Positions 1-10,698 of a stretch of 53,794 nucleotides of DNA are shown here, in pieces. Position 1 is the first letter of the stretch. Each line of letters begins with the position of its first letter. The stretch is taken from contig VMTC01000130.1 of assembly GCA_013791765.1 (NCBI GenBank), forward strand, positions 1-53,794, read 5' to 3'. This DNA is from Rhodoferax sp. (GTDB lineage Bacteria; Pseudomonadota; Gammaproteobacteria; Burkholderiales; Burkholderiaceae_C). The position numbers and the translations under genes are program-made. The notes under the pieces were generated by a model. It ran no database searches. It was not told the origin of the DNA and saw nothing but the letters and a program-made list of their open reading frames with translations.

Positions 1-290
1 GCCCGCTTCGCGTTCTCCTCCTTTACCTTCGCAAAGCGCATCACCCGACTGATTCTGCGAACGATTGGGTACGCTGGCAGGGGGGAATCAAAAGTTGTTT
101 GCGTTGTACATGGCACAAATTGAAGTGCGCCGCTTGCTGCAGAAATTTTGACTTCGACGGCGGCAGGCCTGGTGATTGGGCCATGCGCATGCGCATGGCC
201 CAGTCGCCGGGCCGGGTTTAATACGCAAAGCCGGGTTTGACGTGGGGCCTTGATTTCTTCAGCGTGCCACATCACTTTGAATTGCGGCCT
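1..290 (+). repeat. Left arm of a long inverted repeat (copy A)
   Basis: Bases 1-54 are identical to the reverse complement of roughly 20645-20698, and recognisable similarity continues to about base 290, matching 20331-20698 in reverse. Copy A lacks about 80 bp present in the middle of copy B. The arm probably starts before the window. It ends a few bases before the stop codon of the DUF2249 gene. No intact gene is visible in it. Copy B lies next to an IS91-type transposase remnant, so a mobile origin is likely but inferred. Confidence 0.75.
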
Positions 291-294
291 TGGC

Positions 295-555
295 TTATTG
301 GCGTGCGAAGTCGATCACGATGGCGCCCGGCTCGCGCTGCACATAGGCAATGGACACGGCGTCGCCATAACGGGCGCTGAGTTGGTTCAACAGCGGAAGC
401 GGGTCGTGGTCGTTGCAAAAGCGCATGGTTTCACCAGCTTGCAGTGAATCGAGCGCACCAAAAATGGCGGCATGGCGAAAACGCTTGGCAACGCCGCGCG
501 CATCAAAGGGGTAAATCGCTTCAGGGGTGGTGTGACCGGTGGCGCAGGAGCTCAT
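295..555 (-). CDS. DUF2249 domain protein
   Basis: An 86-residue soluble protein with the DUF2249 layout: a near-N-terminal D-A-R-G motif (FDARGVAKRF), a helix ending in L-x-x-G-E-T-M-R, then the H-D-P-L-P-L segment around residues 49-54 and a short C-terminal strand. DUF2249 proteins are small TusA/SirA-like folds often found beside nitric-oxide and denitrification genes; their biochemical role is not settled. A GAGG Shine-Dalgarno precedes the ATG at 555. A near-palindromic NsrR-type site lies at 577-599 just upstream, so expression is probably derepressed by nitric oxide. This fits the nitrate reductase cluster at the other end of the window. The gene stands alone. Confidence 0.8.
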   Translation of the reverse strand: MSSCATGHTTPEAIYPFDARGVAKRFRHAAIFGALDSLQAGETMRFCNDHDPLPLLNQLSARYGDAVSIAYVQREPGAIVIDFARQ

Positions 556-576
556 GGAAAATCCTCAGGAAGTTAA

Positions 577-599
577 AAGATGCATTATAAATGACTCTT
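577..599. promoter_or_regulatory. Putative NsrR operator
   Basis: The 23-bp dyad starts AAGATGCATT and ends AAATGACTCTT. The NsrR consensus known for beta- and gammaproteobacteria is AAGATGCATTT-N-AAATGCATCTT, so the left half-site is essentially perfect and the right half differs at the ACT/CAT positions. It lies about 20 bp upstream of the DUF2249 start codon, suited to repression relieved by nitric oxide. Functional assignment is inference. Confidence 0.65.
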
Positions 600-686
600 A
601 AAACATGCCAAGGTTTCTCAGGCTGCCACCGGCGCGCGCGGGCATGACATGCCAGCTCGTGGGCGCTCTGTCACGAGAACGCGGTG

Positions 687-1499
687 TCAGTCCTTGAAAG
701 TGGCTGCGCGCTTGCCCATGTTGGCCATCATCGCTTCCTGCAGGTCTTTGCTCATCAGCATCGCCGCGTTCCAGGTGGCAATGTAGTTCAGGCCGTCGGC
801 CACCGAATGGTCACGCGCATAGGTGATCATCTCTTTGCATCCACGAATGGAGAGCGGCGACTTGGCAGCGATGGTGGTGGCGATCTCCAGCACCCCGGCG
901 CGCAAGGCCTCACGCGACTCGAACACCCGGTTCACCAGGCGCATTTCGCGCGCTTCTTCGGCGTTGAATTTGCGGCCGGTGTAGGCCAGTTCGCGCGCCA
1001 TGCCTTCGCCAATGAGTTTCGGCAGGCGCTGCAAGGTGCCCACGTCGGCGGTCATGCCGATGTCGATTTCCTTGATGGTGAAGTACGCGTCCGCCGAGCA
1101 GTAGCGCATATCGGCGCAGGTGATCAGGTCGATGCCACCACCAACGCAGGCGCCGTGAATGGCCGCGAGCACCGGCTTGCGGCAGCGCTCCAGGCTGGTG
1201 AGTGTGTCTTGCAGGTCCAGGATCACGCGGCGCAGTGCCTCGCGCGTGCGGCCATCGCAATCGTTTTGAATCTGCGGCCCCAGGCCCATCATCATCTGCA
1301 GGTCAATGCCCGCCGTGAAGAGTTTGCCTTCGCCTTCCAGAATCGCCACGCGCGCCTCGGGTGTTTCATCGACCCACTGGAAGGCCTTGCGGATTTCCTG
1401 CCACATGGTGGCGTTCATGGCGTTGGCCTTGTCGGGGCGGTTCAGGCGCACGGTGGCGATGTGGTTTTCCAGGGTGACGGACAGGGTTTCGTAGTTCAT
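687..1499 (-). CDS. Delta3,5-delta2,4-dienoyl-CoA isomerase-like crotonase
   Basis: A 270-residue crotonase-fold protein. The oxyanion-hole segment is at residues 60-66 (LFTAGID) with the second glycine segment HGACVGGGID near 115-124. Catalytic candidates are Glu144 and Asp152 (EIDIGMTADVG). This spacing of eight equals that of Glu196/Asp204 in mammalian ECH1, the dienoyl-CoA isomerase that moves paired double bases along the acyl chain. The reaction feeds 2,4-dienoyl-CoA to a reductase, and a FadH-like reductase is encoded directly upstream (26-bp gap, same strand), so the two probably form one operon for unsaturated or branched acyl-CoAs. A plain enoyl-CoA hydratase would more often carry two catalytic glutamates. 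Full length, no damage. Confidence 0.8.
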   Translation of the reverse strand: MNYETLSVTLENHIATVRLNRPDKANAMNATMWQEIRKAFQWVDETPEARVAILEGEGKLFTAGIDLQMMMGLGPQIQNDCDGRTREALRRVILDLQDTLTSLERCRKPVLAAIHGACVGGGIDLITCADMRYCSADAYFTIKEIDIGMTADVGTLQRLPKLIGEGMARELAYTGRKFNAEEAREMRLVNRVFESREALRAGVLEIATTIAAKSPLSIRGCKEMITYARDHSVADGLNYIATWNAAMLMSKDLQEAMMANMGKRAATFKD

Positions 1500-1525
1500 G
1501 ATTTGTTCTTGACAGTGATTGCAGA

Positions 1526-4765
<3,240 letters not shown>

Positions 4766-4820
4766 CCTTGAGTCATATATTCATTATCTGCATATCATAG
4801 AACTTCTTGAAAAATAAATA

Positions 4821-4868
4821 TAATAGCATTAATAATAATAAATACGTGGGCTATGTCATAATTTAACT
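4821..4868 (+). repeat. GGGCTAG-type interspersed repeat, copy 5 (degenerate)
   Basis: An AT-rich unit: ATAGC, an AT spacer, then ACGTGGGCTATGTCATAATT. It aligns with the copies at 21041, 26795 and 51251 (reverse) over about 45 bp. It lies in the AT-rich gap after padR, near the broken metal-regulator remnant. Confidence 0.55.
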
Positions 4869-4916
4869 ACTAATTATGGTGAATTATGTGGCGATAACAT
4901 ATTAAATTTATGCACT

Positions 4917-5381
4917 TCATGCCAATGGCCTTGCCGAAATGGCGCACCAGGCTGAATCGGCAGTGACAGCCAGTGGCTTGAGGCCATCAGGGGTGATGGA
5001 ATGCACACGCCATCTGGGGTCACTGTGGATGACGTGTCTGTGAACCAGAGCCACAACCATGGAGCCTGCGGCTGCCACGGCTGCGTTGATGGCCAGCAGC
5101 CCACGCAAACGAGGGGTGGCCAAGTCGATTCGCAACCCACGCGTGGTTCGGTCGTAGATACCACGGCGCTGCGGCGCCGGATGCGCTGGCAGCACCACCG
5201 AAACGACCAATACGGCCGATGCCAAAAACACCGCCTGCAGTTGCTGCGCGACATCAAGGCAGGCTCGCCCCTGCGCCAGCATTTCTATGGTGCTGCTCAG
5301 GTGCCCGCCGGCTTTGCGCAGGCTTTTGATGATGGCGGGATGGGAGGCATGTGTATGCGGATGTTTCGTTGTTAATCGTAT
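4917..5381 (-). pseudogene. Remnant of a CsoR/RcnR-type repressor fused to an exporter fragment
   Basis: The minus-strand frame reads from about 5375 into THASHPAIIKSLRKAGGHL and TIEMLAQGRACLDVAQQLQAV. This is the N-terminal half of DUF156 (CsoR/RcnR/FrmR) metal-sensing repressors. It should continue as E-K-A-I-x-x-A-K-K-T-L-I-H-D-H but switches abruptly to hydrophobic sequence (LASAVLVVSVVLPAHPAP, then ATPRLRGLLAINAAVAAAG) that resembles a segment of an MFS efflux pump such as NreB. The frame has no ATG, GTG or TTG at the expected start; a TTA codon sits there. The likely history is an in-frame deletion joining repressor and exporter genes, leaving a dead nickel/cobalt-resistance locus. The MFS assignment is the weaker part. 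Confidence 0.55.
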
Positions 5382-5443
5382 CCTGGTGGGGGGATAATAA
5401 AAGTCGTTCTTCTTTTAATTCCTTTGAACCAAAACTGCGACCT

Positions 5444-5848
5444 ATGACCCGGCCTGTCACATTATCTCTGCCCTCTTTTGGGTCAGCGCTGGTCATGCGA
5501 TGGCTGGTTTTGGTCGTGATCGTGCTCGGAACAGTCATCTCCTCGATTGGGGGCACGAGCTCCCATGGCCTGGCAGCCATCTCGGCCACGCTCCACGCCG
5601 CTGCATCCTCACCCGACGAACAACACGGACATGTGCACGAGGACCAAGGCGGCGAACTGGTGATGGTTGATCAAACTGCAGCGGCTGACCATCTCCACCA
5701 CGGGGCGGATCACTCGCACGACAATGCGCACGTCCCGCCCGTTGCCTGGCGTTCTGTCGCACCGCAGCTTCCCGGTTGGTGGGGGCTGGCGCGACCGTGG
5801 ATTGAAATGGTTCAGGCGTCCCGGCTGGAACGCCCACCCATGGGCTGA
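5444..5848 (+). CDS. His-rich periplasmic CzcI-like protein
   Basis: About 134 residues from the ATG at 5444; the ATG at 5495 is equally possible because neither has a clear ribosome site. One hydrophobic N-terminal segment (MRWLVLVVIVLGTVISSIG) acts as a signal or anchor. It is followed by a histidine/acidic stretch (DEQHGHVHEDQ, then HLHHGADHSHDNAH) suited to binding divalent metal ions. The C-terminus ends LERPPMG, similar to the E-R-P tail of CzcI/NccI proteins of heavy-metal resistance loci. It is the first gene of a three-gene plus-strand set (65-bp gap to the HupE-like gene). A role in periplasmic metal sensing or buffering is inferred. Confidence 0.55.
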   Translation: MTRPVTLSLPSFGSALVMRWLVLVVIVLGTVISSIGGTSSHGLAAISATLHAAASSPDEQHGHVHEDQGGELVMVDQTAAADHLHHGADHSHDNAHVPPVAWRSVAPQLPGWWGLARPWIEMVQASRLERPPMG

Positions 5849-5913
5849 GGCGCTGCTCGTCCTCGCGCTGCTCCCTGCCGCGCTTCCCATTCTTTCCGAC
5901 CATCGGAGTCTTT

Positions 5914-6651
5914 ATGCACAGTCATGTTCACGACAGGCTGCCACGTTCGCCATGGGCGATCTGGCAATCCCATCTCTTATTACTTTCAGCCTTCTTCATC
6001 TGCCTTTTCCTTGGCAGCACGGAGGCCTTTGCCCACGCCGTCACTGCAGGCGACAAGGGCTACATCCAGGAAATCTCGGGCGTCAATCTGCTGCCTTTCA
6101 TGTACCTGGGCGCCAAACACATGATGACGGGTTACGACCACATCCTGTTTCTGTTCGGCGTGATCTTCTTCCTCTACCGGCTCCAGCACATCGGCATCTA
6201 CGTGAGCCTGTTTGCGTTGGGTCACTCCACCACCATGATCCTGGGCGTCTACTTCAACGTCGGGATCAACAGCTACCTGATCGACGCGATCATCGGTCTG
6301 TCCGTGGTCTACAAGGCTTTGGACAACATCGGTGCCTTCCAGCGATGGTTTGGGTTCCAACCCAACACCAAGATCGCAACCCTGGTGTTTGGCCTGTTCC
6401 ACGGCTTTGGCTTGGCGACCAAGATCATTGAGTACGAGATCTCGCCCGATGGACTGGTGCCCAACCTGCTTGCCTTCAACGTGGGCGTGGAAATCGGACA
6501 ACTGCTGGCCTTGGCGGTCATCTTGATCGGGATGAGCTACTGGCGCCGCACAACCAGTTTTGTGCGCAACGCCTATACGGCCAACGTCGCCATGATGAGC
6601 GCGGGCTTCATTCTGGTGGGCATGCAGCTCACCGGCTATTTCGTGTCTTGA
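5914..6651 (+). CDS. HupE/UreJ-type membrane protein
   Basis: A 245-residue integral membrane protein of the HupE_UreJ_2 type. It has a cleavable-looking N-terminus (hydrophobic about 22-37, ending AFAHA) and then about six further hydrophobic segments. Typical conserved histidines lie in HMMTGYDHILFL, ALGHSTTMILG and LFHGFGLATK. HupE/UreJ proteins move nickel or cobalt, or sit beside such systems, but metal specificity of this subgroup is not established. GGAG lies at good spacing before the ATG at 5914. Upstream is the His-rich CzcI-like gene and downstream, 20 bp later, a membrane-anchored protein; all three probably share one transcript ending at the terminator at 7350. Confidence 0.8.
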   Translation: MHSHVHDRLPRSPWAIWQSHLLLLSAFFICLFLGSTEAFAHAVTAGDKGYIQEISGVNLLPFMYLGAKHMMTGYDHILFLFGVIFFLYRLQHIGIYVSLFALGHSTTMILGVYFNVGINSYLIDAIIGLSVVYKALDNIGAFQRWFGFQPNTKIATLVFGLFHGFGLATKIIEYEISPDGLVPNLLAFNVGVEIGQLLALAVILIGMSYWRRTTSFVRNAYTANVAMMSAGFILVGMQLTGYFVS

Positions 6652-6671
6652 ACACCCAAGGAATCTTCAAT

Positions 6672-7343
6672 ATGTACAACAGCGATACCCCCCTGCGCGC
6701 CGAACTGCCCACCTCCAAGCAGCTCTTGCGCTCCACCGTCCTGGCCGCCATTTCGGCACTGGTCCTTCTGGTTGCCGTCGTGCTTCCGGCTGAATACGGC
6801 ATTGACCCCACCGGCATCGGTCGGGTCCTGCGCATGACCGAAATGGGCGACATCAAGCAACAGTTGGCGGCAGAGGCTGCTGCCGATGCTGCCGCTGCTC
6901 CGCCGGTGGCCCAGTCGCTCACCCCTGGAATGGCTGGCATGGCTGTAGCCAATGCGGCAGAACCTCCAGTGAAGGCTGCAGTGGCTGTTGCCCCGACTCA
7001 GTCGGCCAAGGTTACGACGCCCAAGATCGAATGGCGCGACGAGATGCCTGTCACTCTGAAGCCAGGAGACGGAACGGAAATCAAGCTGAAAATGGTTGAA
7101 GGTGCCAAGGCCCAATACGCTTGGGTGGTCGAGGGAGGTGAAGTCAACTTCGACACCCATGGTGATGCTAAGGACAAGTCGATCAGCTACGAAAAAGGTC
7201 GCGGGGTTTCTTCCGATGAAGGCGTTCTTGAGGCCGCTTTCACTGGCAATCACGGCTGGTACTGGCGCAACCGGGGCAAGTCCGACGTGAAGGTCATTCT
7301 GCGTACCCGTGGGGATTACACAGACATCAAAAAAATGATGTGA
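6672..7343 (+). CDS. Transmembrane anchor protein, metal-cassette type
   Basis: 223 residues from the ATG at 6672, with GGAA before it. There is a short cytoplasmic N-terminus (MYNSDTPLRAELPTSKQLL), one membrane span at about residues 18-40, then an Ala/Pro-rich linker (about 60-115) and a soluble periplasmic domain (about 118-223) with no cysteines and an aromatic strand-rich stretch (GNHGWYWRNRGKSDV). Proteins of this layout, usually annotated only as transmembrane anchor protein, accompany HupE/UreJ-like genes and czc-type metal loci. Function is unknown. It is the last gene before a strong terminator. An upstream in-frame ATG at 6648 overlaps the previous stop but lacks the family N-terminus. 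Confidence 0.7.
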   Translation: MYNSDTPLRAELPTSKQLLRSTVLAAISALVLLVAVVLPAEYGIDPTGIGRVLRMTEMGDIKQQLAAEAAADAAAAPPVAQSLTPGMAGMAVANAAEPPVKAAVAVAPTQSAKVTTPKIEWRDEMPVTLKPGDGTEIKLKMVEGAKAQYAWVVEGGEVNFDTHGDAKDKSISYEKGRGVSSDEGVLEAAFTGNHGWYWRNRGKSDVKVILRTRGDYTDIKKMM

Positions 7344-7349
7344 ATGAAG

Positions 7350-7379
7350 GGCGCTGCGATAGTTATCGCAGCGCCTTTT
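7350..7379 (+). terminator. Rho-independent terminator of the metal cassette
   Basis: A perfect hairpin: the 11-bp stem GGCGCTGCGAT pairs with its complement around a short loop and is followed by TTTT. It starts 7 bp after the stop of the anchor-protein gene. Confidence 0.92.
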
Positions 7380-7550
7380 CACTGCACGCGATTAAATAAA
7401 CCTCTCAGCGTTTGCATCTGGCGTAGCAGCGCCAAGATACGCGCATTCAAGTTCAGGCCGTTGCAAACGGCTTAACGGGTTTCATTTTCTGTTTTCTGAG
7501 ACGGCCCCAAGTCGTTTCGAAAACTGAAGACCATCCAGTAATGCCCTTAC

Positions 7551-7847
7551 TCAAATCACCGTCACGGTGCCCAGCCAAACCAGCGATGTCCATGCCATAA
7601 ACCTGCTGCATCCCGGTGTTCGCCACAACGCAAGAACAAGAAAAACGTTGTAGGGCAAGCATAAAAAATGCACTATGGCCGCGACTCCAGGGTCGCCACC
7701 TTGCGCAGCAATCATCAGTGCAGCAAAACCGGCCAAGAGGTTAATGACGCTGCCGACGATCAGCATGTCACGCCAATAAAGCTTGCTCAAAGACGCTTTG
7801 CCGCGCCACCGCGTGCCAATAAAGCTGGCCGTCTGAGGCTTGTCCAC
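7551..7847 (-). CDS. Small multi-pass membrane protein
   Basis: About 98 residues starting at a GTG at 7847 whose first G is the last base of the exoD stop (TAGTG overlap). Three hydrophobic segments are visible (MLIVGSVINLLAGFAALMIA, IVHFLCLPYNVFLVLALW, and the C-terminal AWTSLVWLGTVTVI). The basic N-terminus RWRGKASLSKLYWRD is probably cytoplasmic. I do not recognise a family. It is the last of four overlapping minus-strand genes, so it is probably co-translated with ExoD. A longer frame reaching 7955 would overlap exoD by more than 100 bp and is less likely. Confidence 0.6.
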   Translation of the reverse strand: MDKPQTASFIGTRWRGKASLSKLYWRDMLIVGSVINLLAGFAALMIAAQGGDPGVAAIVHFLCLPYNVFLVLALWRTPGCSRFMAWTSLVWLGTVTVI

Positions 7848-8461
7848 TACAAGACCTGGGTAAAAAAATACCAAGTGGCCTTGACCATGGCGAAAAGCAC
7901 ACCATAGACCACAAACACGGCAGCCACTGAGACCGTGAGTCCAGCAATTACCCAAAGGCCGTCACGCTCAAGCACCCCGAGCGCCATCAGGCTGATGGCC
8001 AAAGCAGGCAGCACGTTACCCAGGGGAATCGGCAACACCAGCAACACGGCGAGCAGCAGCGACAACAAGCCAACGAGATACTCCATCGGTGGCAGGGTAA
8101 AGCTGCTCAAGCGCGGACGCAACAACCCTTCAGCGCGTTGTAGCCAGGGCACGATGCGTTTGACCAAAGAAGAAAAATCGGAACGCGTCATGGAGCGATT
8201 CGCCACAAATGCCGGCAACCATGGTGCCCGGCCCAGCATCAGTTGGGCGGCAAGAAAGATCAGCGGGGCACCCAAAATGGTTGACGTGCCAGGCGGCGTT
8301 GGCAAGACCTTAGGGAACGCAAAAATAAATATCAAGGCGCCCGTTGCGCGGTCGCCAAGCGCGACCAGAAGATCGCTGATGGCGATGCGTTCCCGCTGCG
8401 TGTCTGTTGATAGCTCCCAAAGAATTGTCGATAGTGCACGACCGCCCGAAGGTTTTGTCAC
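7847..8461 (-). CDS. ExoD-family membrane protein
   Basis: 204 residues when started at the GTG at 8461, which overlaps the preceding lipoprotein stop as GTGA; an ATG at 8509 would add 16 residues but has poor ribosome-site spacing. ExoD hallmarks are a soluble N-terminal helix region (ALSTILWEL...ISDLLVALGDRATGALIFIFAFP), the P-T-P-P-G-T-S motif, L-P-P-M-E-Y-L, and four to five hydrophobic segments. ExoD was first described in rhizobial exopolysaccharide production and alkali sensitivity, but its activity is unknown. Its placement behind a CNNM/CBS protein and a lipoprotein with stop/start overlaps suggests one envelope-related transcriptional unit. Confidence 0.8.
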   Translation of the reverse strand: MTKPSGGRALSTILWELSTDTQRERIAISDLLVALGDRATGALIFIFAFPKVLPTPPGTSTILGAPLIFLAAQLMLGRAPWLPAFVANRSMTRSDFSSLVKRIVPWLQRAEGLLRPRLSSFTLPPMEYLVGLLSLLLAVLLVLPIPLGNVLPALAISLMALGVLERDGLWVIAGLTVSVAAVFVVYGVLFAMVKATWYFFTQVL

Positions 8462-8982
8462 GATGGATTTGTGTTGTTGGTCGACACAGTCGCCGCGCTC
8501 GTTTGACATCCTTTCTGGAAACTCCGAACCAAATGACTCATCGCAACGGCATCTACCCAAGGTTTACTCAGGAAGACGACTCGCTCTAACAAGCTTGCGC
8601 CATCCCTTGGCTTGACTTTGACACCATAGCCCGGGTCAGCTTTGCCAGAACTGATGTCAACGCCAGCGTTCAACATGGGTAAGCTAAAGACCTGCTTGCC
8701 AGAGTCAAGGCCATCAAAAGTCACTTGCAGGATGCAACTTGGCAGGGCGTGGTAAATCCATCTCAAATCCGGGTGTGTGTCTTGCCCAAGCTGGTTCATG
8801 GCCTGCAGCCGCTGAGATGAACTCAACTCAAGCGGGTTCATGATCAACTCGTCCTCTATAGGATAGCCGTCAGTGCATGCTGCAAAAAACAGGATCGCCA
8901 AAGAACCCAGCATCAGGCGCTGTAGCAGCGTCAACAAGCTGCTGATAGGGAGCTGATTCAGGACCATGCGCATGGTCGTCAC
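8458..8982 (-). CDS. Predicted outer-membrane or periplasmic lipoprotein, unknown function
   Basis: 174 residues from the GTG at 8982, which overlaps the upstream gene's stop as GTGA; in-frame ATGs at 8973 and 8967 are alternatives. The signal peptide ends in LAILFFAACTDG with the lipobox cysteine at residue 36. The mature part is about 138 residues and acidic near its N-terminus (DGYPIEDE). It contains one further pair of cysteines (LPSCILQ and QKGCQT) that could form a disulphide. No family recognised. It is co-encoded between a CNNM/CBS protein and ExoD. Confidence 0.65.
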   Translation of the reverse strand: MTTMRMVLNQLPISSLLTLLQRLMLGSLAILFFAACTDGYPIEDELIMNPLELSSSQRLQAMNQLGQDTHPDLRWIYHALPSCILQVTFDGLDSGKQVFSLPMLNAGVDISSGKADPGYGVKVKPRDGASLLERVVFLSKPWVDAVAMSHLVRSFQKGCQTSAATVSTNNTNPS

Positions 8983-10298
8983 CCAGCAGTAGCCTCTGAA
9001 TCGGTAGTGATGGAGTCCGTAGACAGGCTAGAGGCCAGTACTTTGTCAATGGTCTTGCCATCCATGTCCACAATCTCAAATTTCCAGCCCTGCCATTCAG
9101 TGGTGTCTGCGACTTTAGGTAAACGGCCCGTCAGCAGCATCATCATGCCGCTGAGCGTGTGATAGCGTCCGCGCTCTTCTTCTGGCACGCTAGTGAGCCC
9201 AAGGCGGTCCTTCAACTCCGGGACGGGAATGTACCCATCAAGCAGCCAGGAGCCGTCTTCGCGTTGAACGGCCCAGGAAGTCTCAGGGTCGCGAGGTTGA
9301 AATTCACCCGTGATGGCTTCGATGAGATCTTTCAGGGTGACAATGCCTTGGACCTGACCGTACTCGTCGATCACAAAAGCCATGTGCACATCGGACAAGC
9401 GAAAGTTATCCAGCAATTCCATGCCCGTCAGGGTCTCCGGCACGTAAAGCGGTGCTTGCAAATTGACTTGCAGGTCCGGTATCTCGCCATGGGCTATTTT
9501 AGAGAGCAACTGGCGCGCATTCACGATACCCAGAATATTGTCGAGGTTGTCCTTCACCACAGGAAACCTGGCGTGATCCGAGCTGTCAATTAGTCTAAGA
9601 TTTTCTACAAATGGTTTATTGATGTCGAGAAACACGACATCACCCCTGGGTACCATCAACGAACTGAGTTGACGGTCATCGAGCAGGAACACGTTGCGGA
9701 CCATCGTGTGCTCATGCGATTCGATCACGCCGGCACTGGTGCCTTCGGCCAAAACTGCGTGAATTTCTGCTTCAGTCACGATTGATCCGAAACTCTCCTT
9801 GACACCCAATAGACGCAACAATCCTTTGGTTGAACCGGACAACAGGCGAACGAAAGGCTTTGTGGCAATCGCCAGCAAGTTGATGGGTTTGGCCACCAGC
9901 CTAGCCACCGTTTCGGGATGGGATTGACCCAGGCGCTTGGGCACCAGTTCACCCAAAACAATTGAAAAATAGGTGATCAACACCACCACCAGTCCGGTGG
10001 CTGCGTATGAGGCATAGGGTTCGTACAGGCCCAAGGTCAAGAGCCACTGCGCCAGGGGTGGCGCCAGCGCAGCTTCACCGACGATACCGTTGAGTACACC
10101 GATGGACGTGATGCCAATCTGGATGGTGGAAAGAAAGCGGGTGGGGTCTTCCCCCAGTTTGACTGCTGCTATGGCAGAGCTGTCGCCCTCATCAACGAGT
10201 TTCTGGAGTCTAGCTTTGCGGGCTGTGACCAGCGCGATTTCTGACATTGCAAATGCGCCGTTGAGCAGGATGAGGGCAAAAAGTATGGCTATTTCCAA
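8979..10298 (-). CDS. CNNM-transmembrane/CBS/CorC_HlyC protein (hemolysin family)
   Basis: 439 residues. An N-terminal DUF21/CNNM transmembrane domain (about 1-175, beginning EIAILFALILLNGAFAMSE, the usual motif) is followed by two CBS motifs (about 200-320, with MVPRGDVVFLDIN and DEYGQVQGIVTLKDLIEAI) and a C-terminal CorC_HlyC transporter-associated domain (about 335-425). Family members are implicated in magnesium or cobalt homeostasis and efflux; the hemolysin name is historical. The start codon is TTG at 10298; the first downstream ATG would remove the first membrane helix. It is the first of four overlapping genes. Confidence 0.85.
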   Translation of the reverse strand: MEIAILFALILLNGAFAMSEIALVTARKARLQKLVDEGDSSAIAAVKLGEDPTRFLSTIQIGITSIGVLNGIVGEAALAPPLAQWLLTLGLYEPYASYAATGLVVVLITYFSIVLGELVPKRLGQSHPETVARLVAKPINLLAIATKPFVRLLSGSTKGLLRLLGVKESFGSIVTEAEIHAVLAEGTSAGVIESHEHTMVRNVFLLDDRQLSSLMVPRGDVVFLDINKPFVENLRLIDSSDHARFPVVKDNLDNILGIVNARQLLSKIAHGEIPDLQVNLQAPLYVPETLTGMELLDNFRLSDVHMAFVIDEYGQVQGIVTLKDLIEAITGEFQPRDPETSWAVQREDGSWLLDGYIPVPELKDRLGLTSVPEEERGRYHTLSGMMMLLTGRLPKVADTTEWQGWKFEIVDMDGKTIDKVLASSLSTDSITTDSEATAG

Positions 10299-10415
10299 AA
10301 GGGGCGATTGAAGCGCCGACAGAGTTGAACAAGGTTTTATTTTACGAAATGCAGTTTGCTGTCAAGTTGCGAGCAATCAATCGATCAATCCGCAATGCGA
10401 CTGCCTGTTCAAAAC

Positions 10416-10535
10416 TCACCCTGCCAAAGTGACAATGCCAACCCCGATCAGCAGGCCGAGAGCAATGCGATACCAGGCGAACACGCGCAGCGAATGCTGG
10501 GCCACGAAGCGGATCATGTCGCGACGGAATTCCGT
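10416..10535 (-). pseudogene. uppP: C-terminal remnant of undecaprenyl-diphosphatase
   Basis: The minus-strand frame ends FVAQHSLRVFAWYRIALGLL, which matches the C-terminal segment of UppP/BacA (F-x-x-H-S-F-R-V-F-x-W-Y-R-I-x-x-G). Only about 40 residues remain, and the catalytic E-x-x-x-E and PGXSRS-type regions are absent. Upstream of residue LTEF the reading continues into sequence I cannot place, running toward the MerR gene. It is most likely the junction scar of a deletion or rearrangement. Confidence 0.6.
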
Positions 10536-10698
10536 CAGTTGACGCTGGCCTTGCCCCAGGCTCTTGGCCACCGACAGGTCTTCGAGCAGCACAAAGCCGA
10601 CCACACTTTCCATGTCACTGCTGTAGATAAATGCCACAACGGGAGAATCCTGCCGGATTTCAAGGGGTCTTTGCGCTGGGCCTGAGACCTGCTCTGGC

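Noticed and set aside
5254-5589. Minus-strand 111-codon frame overlapping the repressor remnant
   Set aside because: The family-like residues are in a different phase; this frame is only a shadow.
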